A stretch of 64,000 nucleotides of DNA, from positions 62,001 to 126,000 of the forward strand of contig CAZRCZ010000010.1 of the NCBI GenBank assembly GCA_964598765.1, in the 5' to 3' direction. This DNA is from CAZRCZ01 sp964598765. GTDB lineage: Bacteria; Sumerlaeota; Sumerlaeia; MVZB01; JAJFLK01. The notes under the pieces are model-generated. The model was not told where the DNA came from, searched no databases, and saw only the letters and a list, made by a program, of their open reading frames with translations. The position numbers and the translations under genes are program-made. Shown here piece after piece: positions 8,078-16,784 of the stretch. Position 1 is the first letter of the stretch. The number at the start of each line of letters is the position of its first letter.

Positions 8078-8898
8078 AAATCAACCTTCCCCAGCTCGGT
8101 CATCACCAGAAAATCCACGGTTCCGAACTCACAGTCCAGCGCCGGTTCGGAAATCACCCTAGCTCCCTGCCGCACGTAGGCCTTGAAGAGCGTGGGGAGC
8201 GGAGGAGCGTCACCCAGCGCGGGATCGGCCTCCCGAGTCGGCGCGCCGCAGGAATACCGGGGTTTGGCGGAGAGACTCAATTCGGGGTGCAGGTAATTCA
8301 ATCGGCGCAAGGTTCGCATGGCGCGCCAGCCGTCATCCGGGTCGTTGCTCCGAATCGAACAACAGCCAAAGAGAAGATCGCAGGCATGCAATTTCATGAA
8401 GGAGGCAATGCCGAACCAAAGCAGACGCAGGGTGATTAACGAACGATGATCGGGGGCGATGCAGGCTCTCCCACACTCGACCGCGTTTGCGAAACGCGAT
8501 TCCAGCCCTATGAGGTCGAATTCCTGCGCCGAATAGAGTCCCCTTCCTTGCACGCCCCTTCGCGCGGTTTGGAGACGGTAGGTTCCGGCGATGCGAGCCG
8601 TCTCTTGATCGAAAAGCGTCAGATGCGTCATCTGCGGGTCAAATTCATCCTGATCCAGCCCGGTCAGATGGGAAGCCGCCAGACCCTCCCGCATTTCGAG
8701 ATTGAAAACTTCGTAGCGGAGACGGAACGACTGCTCCAGAAATTGATCCGAGCACGCGAAGCCGACCAGATAACGGGGATGGCGTTGCGCTTGGAGAATC
8801 AGCAGATCCTTCTTGTTCCATTCCTGCGTCAAGTCGGAGATGGAATCGAGCAAGCCGATGCGGGGCTTTTCCAGCGATGGATAAAAAAGCTGAGCCAT
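8074..8898 (-). CDS. OlsB-like GNAT acyltransferase (ornithine or other amino-acid lipid)
   Basis: A 274-residue protein of the OlsB/haemolysin-like acetyltransferase family: words SFRLRYEVFNLEM, DQDEFDPQMTHLTLFD, RIAGTYRL and ECGRACI, followed by FGIASFMKLHACDLLFGCCS. OlsB uses 3-hydroxyacyl-ACP to N-acylate ornithine, giving lyso-ornithine lipid. AAAGGAG lies about seven bases before the ATG. It is co-translated with the acyltransferase at 7199. Phosphorus-free amino-acid lipids of this type are common under phosphate limitation; no regulatory site was recognised. The substrate amino acid cannot be read from the sequence. Confidence 0.85.
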   Translation of the reverse strand: MAQLFYPSLEKPRIGLLDSISDLTQEWNKKDLLILQAQRHPRYLVGFACSDQFLEQSFRLRYEVFNLEMREGLAASHLTGLDQDEFDPQMTHLTLFDQETARIAGTYRLQTARRGVQGRGLYSAQEFDLIGLESRFANAVECGRACIAPDHRSLITLRLLWFGIASFMKLHACDLLFGCCSIRSNDPDDGWRAMRTLRRLNYLHPELSLSAKPRYSCGAPTREADPALGDAPPLPTLFKAYVRQGARVISEPALDCEFGTVDFLVMTELGKVDF

Positions 8899-9039
8899 AA
8901 GTTGCTCCTTTCGCTCAGTCGGCCGCCGGCGCGGCCTGCCTCGATGGATAAGAATAGTGAAGCGAAGTTAGATCAGAATGAAAATTCCGATTGGATTTAG
9001 TAAGGACCGCGGCGCGGAATTTTCGCGGGAGAGGTCATT

Positions 9040-9360
9040 GAAAGAAGCTGGCTGCCCCGATTGAGGCGGCGCAATACACGGCCTCCTATACGGGACTTGG
9101 CGAGGGGTTCAAGGCGGTTTATTCCGCCCGCGACGTGCTCGGGCCTATCACGGAGAAATAGGAAACGGTGCTGGGCGGCGCAAGGAAGACTTCCGGTTAC
9201 GTTTACGATGAATAGGGAGCGGTTGACGCAGGTGACGGTCAATGGATCGGCGGCATCGCAATACGGCTTTGACGTGAACGGCAATCGCATGTCGTAGGCC
9301 AATCCGGCGGGAACGATTTCAGTAGCCACCTATTCGTTCAAACACCAATAAGAGCTGTAG
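9040..9360 (+). pseudogene. Decayed YD-repeat (Rhs-like) protein fragment
   Basis: Several short open stretches in two frames recall Rhs/YD-repeat proteins: YTGLGEGFKAVYSARD and TSGYVYDE in one frame, then, after a frameshift near 9205, RERLTQVTVNGSAASQYGF with DVNGNRM and TYSFKH in another. The YDxxGRL and YDxxGN words are YD-repeat signatures. At least three in-frame stops (for example TAG at 9161 and near 9213) and the frameshift show that it is not functional. It lies between the olsB-like gene and the broken recombinase and may be cargo of an old mobile region. Confidence 0.65.
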
Positions 9361-9459
9361 ACGGAGGAGGAAAAATGCGCCGGCTGGGGGAGTAAGAGTA
9401 AAAGTATGTGCGCTTGGAACTGGAATTCGCCGTGATTATAAAATGGCGCCTTCGGTCGC

Positions 9460-10418
9460 TTAAAACGGCAAGGCTTTCACGGATTCCTGTATGTGCTTCT
9501 CCGACAAGTGGGCGTAAATCATCACGGTCTGAATGTCCTTGTGCCCGAGGAGCTTTTGCAGAGTTGGCAACGGCAGCCCGGCCATCGCCAGATGGCTTGC
9601 AAAAGTATGCCGGAAATCGTGGATCGTCGCATGGGGAACGTCGCACAGCGCGATCAGCCGTTGAATGGCCCGTTCCAGAGTCCGCGGAGAAATCGGCTTG
9701 CCTTTTTCGCTCATGAAAACTCTGGCATCACCAGCTTTGCGGCCCAACGCTTTCAATCGCCGAATCATCTCGGGTTTCAAACCCACGTCCCGTTCCGTTC
9801 CTTTGGGAATCCAATTGTGGCGTTTCCGAAAGGCGACAAGCCCGCGCTTCAAATCGAGCCACGACCACTCCAAATTAAGGAGTTCATCCTTTCGCGCGCC
9901 GCTTGAAAGCAAAAAGGCCACGATCAAGCGTCCGTGGGGCAACCAGCTTCGATTCGGAGCCTGTCAATCTCGGTATTGATGGTTTTGGCTTTGACCGAGG
10001 CAGGCTTCGATGAACGCCCATTCCGCGCAAAAGCGCCGTTTCCGCCGCGTCGCCATGCGACGTACCTTTGAAGCTTTTCCGTCGAAAGGTCTGGAAGCGG
10101 AATCTCCTCCCCCTTGGGACCGAGGTACGTTCTGAAGTGGTCCAGAATCGCTCGGTAGCGTTTCCACGAACTTGGGCGCATGGACGGCTTTGCTGTTTCC
10201 ACGTAGCGCGCCAAAAATGCCCCCAAGGACAAGCTCGGCAGATTCAACCCGCCTCGGTCAAAGGAAAGCTGGTATTCGGTTTTTTTGAAGGCAAGCTCGG
10301 CGGCCTGTTTGGATTTGCCGATCCGTTTGCGGGTCCGCTTTCCCCCGGGCGGGGTATAGTCCAGATACGAAGTGCCTGATTTTCTGTCTCTCCAAACGAA
10401 TGCCACGGCCGACCTCAA
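9460..10418 (-). pseudogene. Broken tyrosine recombinase/integrase
   Basis: Two minus-strand frames together form an interrupted phage-type integrase. The N-terminal piece (9924-10418) has an Arm-like start (TPPGGKRTRKRIGKSK) and a SAM-like core-binding domain up to KAKTINTEIDRL. The C-terminal piece (9460-9942) has catalytic residues: Arg in SSGARKDELL, the HxxR box HDFRHTFASHL, LGH, and the nucleophile Tyr in VMIYAHLS. Between EIDRL and PHGRLIVAFLL roughly 60 residues that intact relatives usually have are missing, and the frame changes near 9950. So it carries a deletion plus frameshift. The 5' end points at tRNA-Ser about 115 bases away, the common arrangement for tRNA-integrating elements. 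Confidence 0.85.
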
Positions 10419-10533
10419 CGAAATCCTGAAAGAGCCTCAAACCTCTGAAACTCTCCAAAGACTCCTGCGTGATGTCAGCCAGTTGTCAACGGATTATTTA
10501 TACTATATTGATATTACATAAGTTATGAATATA

Positions 10534-10626
10534 TGGCGGAGAGGGTGGGATTCGAACCCACGGCACCGGTTTTGCCAGCGCACACGCTCTCCAGGCGTGC
10601 ACCTTCAACCACTCGGTCACCTCTCC
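10534..10626 (-). tRNA. tRNA-Ser (GGA anticodon)
   Basis: On the minus strand a 93-base class II tRNA folds with acceptor stem GGAGAGG/CCTCTCC, discriminator G and an encoded CCA end at 10536-10534. The anticodon loop is CTGGAGA, giving GGA, which reads UCC/UCU serine codons. A long variable arm (TGCGCTGGCAAAACCGGTGC) and the T loop GGTTCGAATCC are present. It borders a broken integrase on its 3' side, so its 3' end may be an old attachment site. Confidence 0.96.
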
Positions 10627-10753
10627 GCGGATCGTCGCCAATTAGTTTATTCCCTCCCGTCCCTTCCATCAAGGAAAAGAGGGATGGATGTCGGTCATTT
10701 GGGGTGAGCGTGTGTTCAAGCGCGATGGAAAGCATTCAGTCTCGGGAATGCCC

Positions 10754-10783
10754 TTGACCGCGCCTTGAAATCTCTTTTACCCT
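10754..10783 (+). promoter_or_regulatory. Possible sigma-70-type promoter for tRNA-His
   Basis: TTGACC at 10754-10759 and TACCCT at 10778-10783 are separated by 18 bases and lie about 40 bases before the mature tRNA-His. The -35 match is good and the -10 match is weak. No other gene starts here, so it would serve the tRNA. Confidence 0.4.
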
Positions 10784-10823
10784 AAAGACTGATGCCGTCA
10801 TGGGCGACCGTGGCGGAACGCGC

Positions 10824-10901
10824 GGCGGATGTAGCTCAGGTGGTTAGAGCATCAGATTGTGGATCTGAGGGCCGGGGGTTCGAGTCCCCTCATCCGCCCC
10901 A
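10824..10901 (+). tRNA. tRNA-His (GUG anticodon)
   Basis: The sequence GCGGATG at 10825-10831 pairs with CATCCGC at 10891-10897. The extra G at 10824 pairs with C73 at 10898, the special G-1 feature of histidine tRNA, and CCA is encoded at 10899-10901. The anticodon loop ATTGTGG gives GTG. The D arm (GCTCAGGTGGTTAGAGC) and T arm (GGGGGTTCGAGTCCCC) are regular. Confidence 0.97.
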
Positions 10902-10904
10902 AAA

Positions 10905-11680
10905 CCTTCTGGTTTCTCGCCAAAAAGATTTTGCGAAACAAAGCCAATTTGGACAGGAGAGGGCAGGATAGACAGGGCAGGCAGGATGTGGGGAGTAAGC
11001 CAATTGCATTTTTGACAGAACGAACCCATTTTTTGACGCACTTTTCGGCATGGAGCGATGAGTGGATTATGGTTGTGATCTAACAAATTAGCCGCCAAGA
11101 CGCCAAGAAGAAATTCATCCGCGGATTTCGCTGATGACGCGGATTGCGGAGGGGAAGGGATAGCGATTGGCGGCGGGATTGCGCAGGGCATGATAGCCGA
11201 ATTGACATTGCGACGAGATTCCCTTGCGGGTTCTCATTGGCGCTTGGTGGATCGAAAAAAAGGAATTTTCGGCCGCAAAAGAACGCGAAAAGCACAAAAG
11301 ATTCGGCCGAACGTGGGGATCGGCGGAGCGGGCGGAGTGTCGCCGCGCGGGGATGAGGATAGAATGGAGGGAGCGGGAGAACGATTCCCTTACGGACCCT
11401 TAGGGGCGCTTAGTGGGCCTTAATTAAGAGGATTCACCACGGAGACCCAGAGGCACAGAGAGGATTTTTGCCCGCGAAGGACGCGAAAAAGCACGAATCA
11501 GGAAGATGAATCTCACGCGGAGACGCGGAGAACGCGGGGAATTATTGGACAGGATGAGCAAGATTTACAGGATGAAGAGCGGAGTGCTGTTTTTTTTATC
11601 GGGCGGGAGGCGCCGTCCCCAGCGACGGGATGGAGCGAAAAGAATCCCTCCAGACGCGGTTTGAATTAGGAATGAGGTGA
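10905..11680. other. Non-coding interval filled with decayed repeats
   Basis: No credible gene is visible in this interval. It holds a copy of the GCGAAACAAAGCCAATTTG family (10930-10955) with a following AGGGCAGGATAGACAGGG tract, a run of CGCCAAGACGCCAAGAAG type (11092-11112), a diverged copy of the CCAATACGTTCCCC family (11212-11300), and simple words such as TTCACCACGGAGACCCAGAG at 11431-11450. Short open frames here have atypical composition and cross these repeats, so I do not call them genes. Confidence 0.6.
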
Positions 11681-11810
11681 ACGTGGGGCTGTTGAAAAAC
11701 CCTTTCTTTTCCGTGGCGCAGGTATCTTGCCTGCGATTTTCCCTAGTGGGAACGACGAGTTCGCAAGCGGGACGCCTGCGCCACAAAGGCTTTTTCAACA
11801 GCCCCAACGT
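11681..11810. repeat. Short inverted-repeat element (MITE-like)
   Basis: The ends are nearly perfect inverted repeats of about 19-20 bases: ACGTGGGGCTGTTGAAAAA at 11681-11699 and its complement TTTTTCAACAGCCCCAACGT at 11791-11810, differing by one inserted base. Inside, GTGGCGCAGG near 11712 is mirrored by CCTGCGCCAC near 11775. The unit is about 130 bases with no coding capacity, which fits a miniature inverted-repeat element or a folded RNA or terminator-like unit. Similar words AGGAATGAGGTGA and AGGAATGAGATGA lie just outside each end. Confidence 0.65.
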
Positions 11811-11883
11811 CCCCATTGGCCAGGAATGAGATGAATATCCCCATTGGCCGTCCTCATTGGTCCCAGCAAGGCATGAGGTGGCA

Positions 11884-13911
11884 TCACTTTGCCGACGGAA
11901 GTCTCTTGAGCCAGCCCTGAACATTTTCGATCATCTGTCTATTTCCGAGCTGAATGTAGATATCAAGTGCTTTGGTGAAATTTCCTCGCGCCTGTCTTAA
12001 ATCGCCACGTTGCGCGGCGAGTCCGCCGAGGTTGGTGTAGTTCGCGGCCATTCCCTCTAGGCGTCCCAGTTCTTGATTGAGAGCCAGTGCTTTACTGTGG
12101 TGTTGCTCGGCTTCGTCCAGTTCATTCCGTGCCGAACAAATGTTGCCTAAGTTACTGTAGTTCTTGGCCATTACCTCCTTATTTCCAACGGCCTCGTTCA
12201 GCCCAAGTGATTTCTCGTTATAGGATTTGGCTCGATCCAGCTTGCCGCGTTTTTGATGGATGATTGAGAGGCTACAATAATTATCGGCTAGTCCGACCTT
12301 GTTGCCAAGGGATCCATTGACCGCGAGCGCCGTCTCTAGGAGTCTTTCGGCCTCGTCCAAATCTCCCCGCGTCAGTTGAACATTGGCAAGATTGTGGTAA
12401 TTAGAGGCCATGCACTCCTGATCGCCTAGCGCCTCGTACAGCATGAGTGCATCCTTGTAGTGGTCCGATGCCCGGCCAGTTTCCTCTCGTATTCGGTATA
12501 CATTTGCAAGGCAACTGAGATAGTCAGCCATATTCTTTCGGTTTCCTAGGGCTTTGCTCAGTCCCAGCGCTTCTTTGTAGTGGCTCTCAGCCTCATCCAA
12601 TTGTCCAGATTTCGTAGCGATGCTTCCGAGGTTGCCGTGATTATTGGCCATGCCTTGTTTGCGTCCCAATGATTCGTTCAGAAGGAGCGCCTTTTTGTAA
12701 TAAATTTTTGCATTGTCCCAGTCTCGACGGAATTCATAAACGACGCCAAGGTTACCGTAAGTGGCGGCCAGACCTACTTTGTTTTGAAACTCTTCGTTGA
12801 ACACGAGGCATTCTCTGTATTGTTGCTCGGCATTCTTAAGATCCCCACGCTTTGCGTAGACACTACCTAAACTACCATGCCAGCTGGCCATTCCCCTCTT
12901 GTCTCCTATTTCTTTCGCTAGCGCGAGCGATTTCTGAAAATGCTCTTCAGCTTTGCCTAAATCTCCCCGGATTAGGCAAATGTTGCCTAAGTCGCCGTAG
13001 GTAATGGCCATCCCGTCCTTGCTGGAGAGCGCCTTCTCCAACGCGAGCGATTTTTGAAAATACTCCTCGGCCTGCTCCAGATTTCCTCGTGTGAGGTGGA
13101 CTCTGCCCAGACCACGACTCGCTGTCGCGCTTGCTTCTTTGTCACCGGGTGCCACGGTCATGATCCTGCCATACGACTGTTCTGCACCAGCGAGGTTTCC
13201 CCTCTCCCAGTGGATACGCCCCAACTTGCTAGTGGCTTCGACGTCATCTGGGAGGATGGTCAAGATCTTATCGAGGGCACTCTTCGCAATCTCAAACTCG
13301 CCTGAAAGGTAGGACAGCGAGGCGATTTCACGATTGCGCTTAATCGTATCCGTCTCCGATTTGGCGGCTTCGCCTACCAGCCATTGGATCAGTGCGTCGG
13401 GTTTTCCCTTTAATTCCGCACGTTTTAGGGCTTCGGCGGCTTTGGTATCGTGGCGAGCTTCGGCTATCTGTGCCCGCTTAATGGCGGCTTCCGCTCTCTG
13501 TCGTTCCTCTCGTTCGTTGCCCAACTGGATCGCAATCATTGTTTTTTCTTCCGTTAGTTTTTCGATCCTATCGAGAAGGGTTTTCGGATCGAGTCCATGC
13601 GTTATTTGGTCGCGACCTGCCAAGTTGCCCCCCACGGACCCCGTTTGCAGTTGGGTGCTTGAGTGTCCGACGGCCAACTGTTTCTGGTCCGGTTGCGACT
13701 TTCCATTTGCCGGCTTTTTGCGAAGACAAATCCACGCAACAAAGGCAAGGATGGGAATTACGGCCGCAATGCCGATCTTGCCCTTCGCACCGACAGTCAC
13801 TTCCCCCTCTTTAGGCTTCACGGTGATGCTGACCGCCGGTTGGGTCAAATGTGGCGGGGATGTTGTGCTCTCGGTCGTCGTAAGCGTGTGATCGGTTGTC
13901 GTATCTTGCAT
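11884..13911 (-). CDS. Membrane-anchored protein with kinesin-light-chain-like TPR array
   Basis: A 675-residue protein. Residues 1-45 are Thr/Ser/Pro-rich, residues about 46-63 (IGIAAVIPILAFVAWICL) form a membrane helix, about 108-165 a coiled coil, and about 195-660 a regular array of roughly eleven 40-residue TPR units with the pattern GMAxxYxNLGxxxxxRGDLDxAExxYxxAL. Such arrays bind protein partners; similar proteins are often next to STAND-type NTPases or proteases, but none is adjacent here. The neighbourhood is repeat-rich and has no operon partner. The precise function is unknown. Confidence 0.85.
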   Translation of the reverse strand: MQDTTTDHTLTTTESTTSPPHLTQPAVSITVKPKEGEVTVGAKGKIGIAAVIPILAFVAWICLRKKPANGKSQPDQKQLAVGHSSTQLQTGSVGGNLAGRDQITHGLDPKTLLDRIEKLTEEKTMIAIQLGNEREERQRAEAAIKRAQIAEARHDTKAAEALKRAELKGKPDALIQWLVGEAAKSETDTIKRNREIASLSYLSGEFEIAKSALDKILTILPDDVEATSKLGRIHWERGNLAGAEQSYGRIMTVAPGDKEASATASRGLGRVHLTRGNLEQAEEYFQKSLALEKALSSKDGMAITYGDLGNICLIRGDLGKAEEHFQKSLALAKEIGDKRGMASWHGSLGSVYAKRGDLKNAEQQYRECLVFNEEFQNKVGLAATYGNLGVVYEFRRDWDNAKIYYKKALLLNESLGRKQGMANNHGNLGSIATKSGQLDEAESHYKEALGLSKALGNRKNMADYLSCLANVYRIREETGRASDHYKDALMLYEALGDQECMASNYHNLANVQLTRGDLDEAERLLETALAVNGSLGNKVGLADNYCSLSIIHQKRGKLDRAKSYNEKSLGLNEAVGNKEVMAKNYSNLGNICSARNELDEAEQHHSKALALNQELGRLEGMAANYTNLGGLAAQRGDLRQARGNFTKALDIYIQLGNRQMIENVQGWLKRLPSAK

Positions 13912-14229
13912 GTGTGTATCGCTTTAGCTATAAACATTGAACTCGATGGTTATTACGGTGTCAAGGTTGGGTATGACGCACCGGATTATTGGCGTAGCTT
14001 GTGCTTGGCTGTTGATTGACTGAGATCGGGTGTGGCAGGACGTTCACTTCAATCCTTATTCAGTCTATAGAACCTGTGGACCACCAAGCTTGAATCCAGT
14101 TTGAGAAGCCCAGCGATGGAAGGCGCGGTCCACGCGGGGATCCGGTTTGGTCGGGTCGGGGCAGGGACTGCCCCTCCCACCTTCAAATGACATTCTCCGC
14201 CGCATCGCCAAATGCTTCCGGCAGACCCT

Positions 14230-14320
14230 CCTTTTGTGTCTTTTGCGTCCTCTTGCGGCTAAAAAATTCCCCTCTTTTCGATCCAACAAAACCCAATACA
14301 TTCCCCTATGGGAATCGTCC
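14230..14320. repeat. Dispersed CCAATACGTTCCCC-family repeat, copy A
   Basis: This stretch runs TTTTGCGTCCTCTTGCGGCT, AAAAAATTCCCCTCTTTTCG, ATCCAACAAAACCCAATACA, TTCCCCTATGGGAATCG. It matches, with substitutions, 14860-14975 on the same strand, 60895-61020 on the opposite strand, and a diverged copy at 11212-11300. It is non-coding. The rest of the 13912-14393 interval shows no gene, only a G/C-rich stretch near 14150-14175. Confidence 0.75.
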
Positions 14321-14329
14321 CGCGAATCA

Positions 14330-14357
14330 TTGACTCCCGGCCTCCATCTGATAGAAT
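14330..14357 (+). promoter_or_regulatory. Promoter of the toxin-antitoxin module at 14394
   Basis: TTGACT (14330-14335) and TAGAAT (14352-14357) are separated by 16 bases and end about 37 bases before the antitoxin ATG. Both boxes are good matches to the sigma-70 consensus. The -35 box sits at the edge of the dispersed repeat copy A. Confidence 0.55.
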
Positions 14358-14393
14358 GAGCGTGTTGAAACGCAAAAAGGTGAGAATGAAACC

Positions 14394-14594
14394 ATGACAA
14401 AAGTTCAACGAATCGAAACCGAAATTAAAAATCTTGCGCCAAACGAACTCAGCGTCTTTCGCCGTTGGTTTCTTGAATTCGACGCCGAAGCGTGGGATCG
14501 CCAGATCGAAAGCGACATCCGCGCCGGAAAATTGGACTGCTTGGCCGATCAAGCACTGGCCGATCACCGCGCCGGGCGGAGCAAAGAGCTTTGA
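14394..14594 (+). CDS. Small antitoxin-like protein
   Basis: A 66-residue acidic protein (KIETEI-type helix, PNELSVFRRWFLEFDAEAWD, then ALADHRAGRSKEL). The C-terminal ADxALAxHRAGxxxxL pattern is the usual end of small antitoxins paired with ParE/RelE-type toxins, where it wraps around the toxin. AAGGTGAG lies a few bases before the ATG. Its TGA stop overlaps the TTG start of the next gene, as in co-translated toxin-antitoxin pairs. It has no recognisable DNA-binding motif. Confidence 0.8.
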   Translation: MTKVQRIETEIKNLAPNELSVFRRWFLEFDAEAWDRQIESDIRAGKLDCLADQALADHRAGRSKEL

Positions 14595-14845
14595 AACACT
14601 TCGCCTCGCCGGAATTCTGGAAGTGTTACCACGACCTTCCCGAACCGATCCGGCGGCTGGCGGATCGGTGCTTTGAAACCCTCAGGCGCGATCCGAAACA
14701 TCCCTCGCTTCATCTGAAGAAAACCGGGCGATTTTATACCGCAAGAGTGGGAATTCATTACCGAACCATTGCCGTCGAAGCGCCCGACGGATTATTGTGG
14801 ATTTGGATCGGCCCCCACGCGGAATATGACAAAATCCTGAACTGA
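14591..14845 (+). CDS. RelE/ParE-superfamily toxin
   Basis: An 84-residue protein that starts at TTG 14591 inside the antitoxin stop; no ATG in this frame is suitably placed. The sequence LPEPIRRLADRCFETLRRDP, HPSLHLKKTGRFYTARVGIH, YRTIAVE and IWIGPHAEYDKIL shows the small ParE/RelE fold of two helices followed by a sheet with a final H-x-x-Y/D segment. Such proteins cleave mRNA on the ribosome or inhibit gyrase; which one applies cannot be told from sequence. Context and size make the toxin-antitoxin assignment strong. Confidence 0.85.
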   Translation: MKHFASPEFWKCYHDLPEPIRRLADRCFETLRRDPKHPSLHLKKTGRFYTARVGIHYRTIAVEAPDGLLWIWIGPHAEYDKILN

Positions 14846-14859
14846 GCCTCTTGGTTTCG

Positions 14860-15195
14860 AGCCTTTTGCTTCCTTTTGCGGCTAAAGAACACTCCCTCTT
14901 TTGGTCCAATAAGACCCAATACGTTCACCTACGGCAATCGCCCCCAAACGCCGCCTCCCGTAAAATCTCCCTGCGGATTGGATCCCAAAACCAATCCTGA
15001 AAGGAGACTTATTTCGGGTCGGCATATTTCATCATTCTTGGCGTTGTTGGCGGTTTGGCGGTTGCTCTCCCATCCTGCCTATCCCGTCCATCCCCGTCCA
15101 AATGGCTTCGTTTCGCAAAAAAAAGTTTGGCCCGGAAACCCTGTCCATCCCGTCCACCCCTGTTCAAATTGGCTTCGTTTCGTAATTTTTTATTT
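14860..15195. repeat. Two repeat families in the 14846-15197 intergenic interval
   Basis: From 14860 to about 14975 lies copy B of the CCAATACGTTCCCC family (TTCCTTTTGCGGCTAAAGAA, then CAATAAGACCCAATACGTTC). From 15081-15124 and again 15141-15190 lie two tandem copies of ATCCCGTCCATCCCCGTCCA followed by AATGGCTTCGTTTCGCAAAA, the complement of the family also seen at 10930 and 60669. There is no gene in this interval. Confidence 0.75.
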
Positions 15196-15197
15196 TC

Positions 15198-16784
15198 CTA
15201 CTTCCACCGCACATCCGTCCCGCGGACTTGCGTGTCGTAGCGCGCGTTCCATTGAATCTTGTCCGAGACGGCGTAGATGTCCATCTGATAATGAAGCGGA
15301 ATATGGGGGAGATCGCGCATCGTCAGACGGACCGCTTGGCGCAATAACTCGACGCGCTTGGCCGGATCGAACTCGCCGGCGGCGGCTTCGCTCAGGCGGT
15401 CCACTTCGGAGTTGTTGTAATTGGTCGTCGTGTTGGCGTCGCCGAGGTTTTTCGCGCGGTCAATCGTGTGGAGCAAGTGATCGAACGTCCCGTTGCCGTC
15501 GCCGTTGGTGTTGGCCCAGCCGATCAGCGTGAACGAGCATTTGCCCTGTTCTTCATCGGCGAAAAACCGCGCCTTGGGAACGGCGTTGACTTCGACGGTG
15601 ATTCCGACTTTGGCCAGTTGCGCGGCGACCGCTTGTGCGATTTGAGCGTCGTTGACGTAGCGGTCGTTCGGCGAATCGAGCCGGACCTTGAATCCGTCCG
15701 GATAGCCAGCCTCCTTCAGGAGTTGCTTCGCCTTTTCGGGATCATAGCCCGGGCGCGTGATGGAGGAATCGAATCCGGTGATCGGCTCGGGGAACAACTG
15801 ATTCGCCGTCGCCGCTTGACCGTTCATGATTTGTTTGACGATCAAATCCTCGTTGATCGCCTGATAAATCGCCTGACGCACGCGAACGTCCTTGAGCGGA
15901 TTAGGAGGCGAATTTTCGATTCCCGGCGTTTTGTCCCGTCCGCAATCGAGGCCGAGATAAATCAGCCGCAGGCTGGGTCGGCTCAAGACCTGAAACCCGG
16001 GCGTCGCGCGGACCCGCTCCACGTCGCGCACCGGCACGTTGCAAATGATGTCGAGTTGGCCGTTGAGAAATGCCGCGATCCGCGTCGCGTCGTTGCTCAT
16101 CGGAAGAAAATTGATTTTCTTGATCGTCGGCGCGCCGCGCCAGTGGTTTTCGCTCGCGGTCAAAAGGCAATGATCGTCCTTCACCCATTCGGTCAGCTTG
16201 TAGGCTCCGGTTCCGTTGGCGTGGGTGGCGAGCCACGATTCCCCCTCCTTTGCGATGCCCGCCTCGGAGGACGCCTTGTTCAGAATCAAAACCGAGGCGA
16301 GCCGCGTCGGAAGGATCGCGTCGGGGACCGTTGTTTCGATCTGGATCGTCGTCGGATCAACGACGATGACTTCCTTGAACGTCGGAATTTCGGAGCGGAG
16401 GCGCGATTGAGGCCAATCGCGCGCCCTGCCGAGCGAATAGCGGACGTCCTCCGCGCTGAACGATTGGCCGTCGTGGAATTTCACTCCTTGGCGCAGTTTG
16501 AATTCCCAATGCGTCGGATCGAGATTGCGCCACGACTCGGCCAGCGCGGGGACGATCTTCATCTCCGGCGAGATGTCGGTCAACGGATCGAAGATGTTGA
16601 TGAGGACGTTGAAGGTCGGCGATTCGAGTTTGAAATAGGGGTCCATCGAAAGAACGTCGGACCCTTGGCTGACGAGAAGGATGCGATCTTCGGCTTTCGG
16701 CGCCGCAATTTTTTCCGACTTGGATTCCTTTCCGCACGCCAAGGCGCCGGCAAGGGACAAAAAAATCAAGGAACGGCGAGTCAT
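15198..16784 (-). CDS. ABC transporter substrate-binding lipoprotein (peptide/SBP_bac_5 family)
   Basis: A 528-residue protein with a lipoprotein signal peptide (FLSLAGALAC, Cys17 as the acylated residue) followed by a charged linker. The mature part shows SBP family 5 words: SMDPYF, NIFDPLTDISPEMKIVPALA, ESWRNLDPTHWEFKLRQGVKFHDGQSFSAEDVRYSL (given here only by its ends), then PNDRYVNDAQIAQAVAAQL and LPHIPLHYQMDIYAVSDKI. Such proteins bind oligopeptides or other solutes and deliver them to Opp/Dpp-type permeases. No permease or ATPase genes are adjacent, so the cognate transporter must be elsewhere. The gene is alone between repeats upstream of its stop and a divergent region. Confidence 0.92.
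   Translation of the reverse strand: MTRRSLIFLSLAGALACGKESKSEKIAAPKAEDRILLVSQGSDVLSMDPYFKLESPTFNVLINIFDPLTDISPEMKIVPALAESWRNLDPTHWEFKLRQGVKFHDGQSFSAEDVRYSLGRARDWPQSRLRSEIPTFKEVIVVDPTTIQIETTVPDAILPTRLASVLILNKASSEAGIAKEGESWLATHANGTGAYKLTEWVKDDHCLLTASENHWRGAPTIKKINFLPMSNDATRIAAFLNGQLDIICNVPVRDVERVRATPGFQVLSRPSLRLIYLGLDCGRDKTPGIENSPPNPLKDVRVRQAIYQAINEDLIVKQIMNGQAATANQLFPEPITGFDSSITRPGYDPEKAKQLLKEAGYPDGFKVRLDSPNDRYVNDAQIAQAVAAQLAKVGITVEVNAVPKARFFADEEQGKCSFTLIGWANTNGDGNGTFDHLLHTIDRAKNLGDANTTTNYNNSEVDRLSEAAAGEFDPAKRVELLRQAVRLTMRDLPHIPLHYQMDIYAVSDKIQWNARYDTQVRGTDVRWK

Noticed and set aside
10905..11600. Possible CRISPR array in the repeat-rich interval after tRNA-His
   Set aside because: The repeated words are short, variable, irregularly spaced and of several kinds. 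There are no equal-length spacers and no cas genes.
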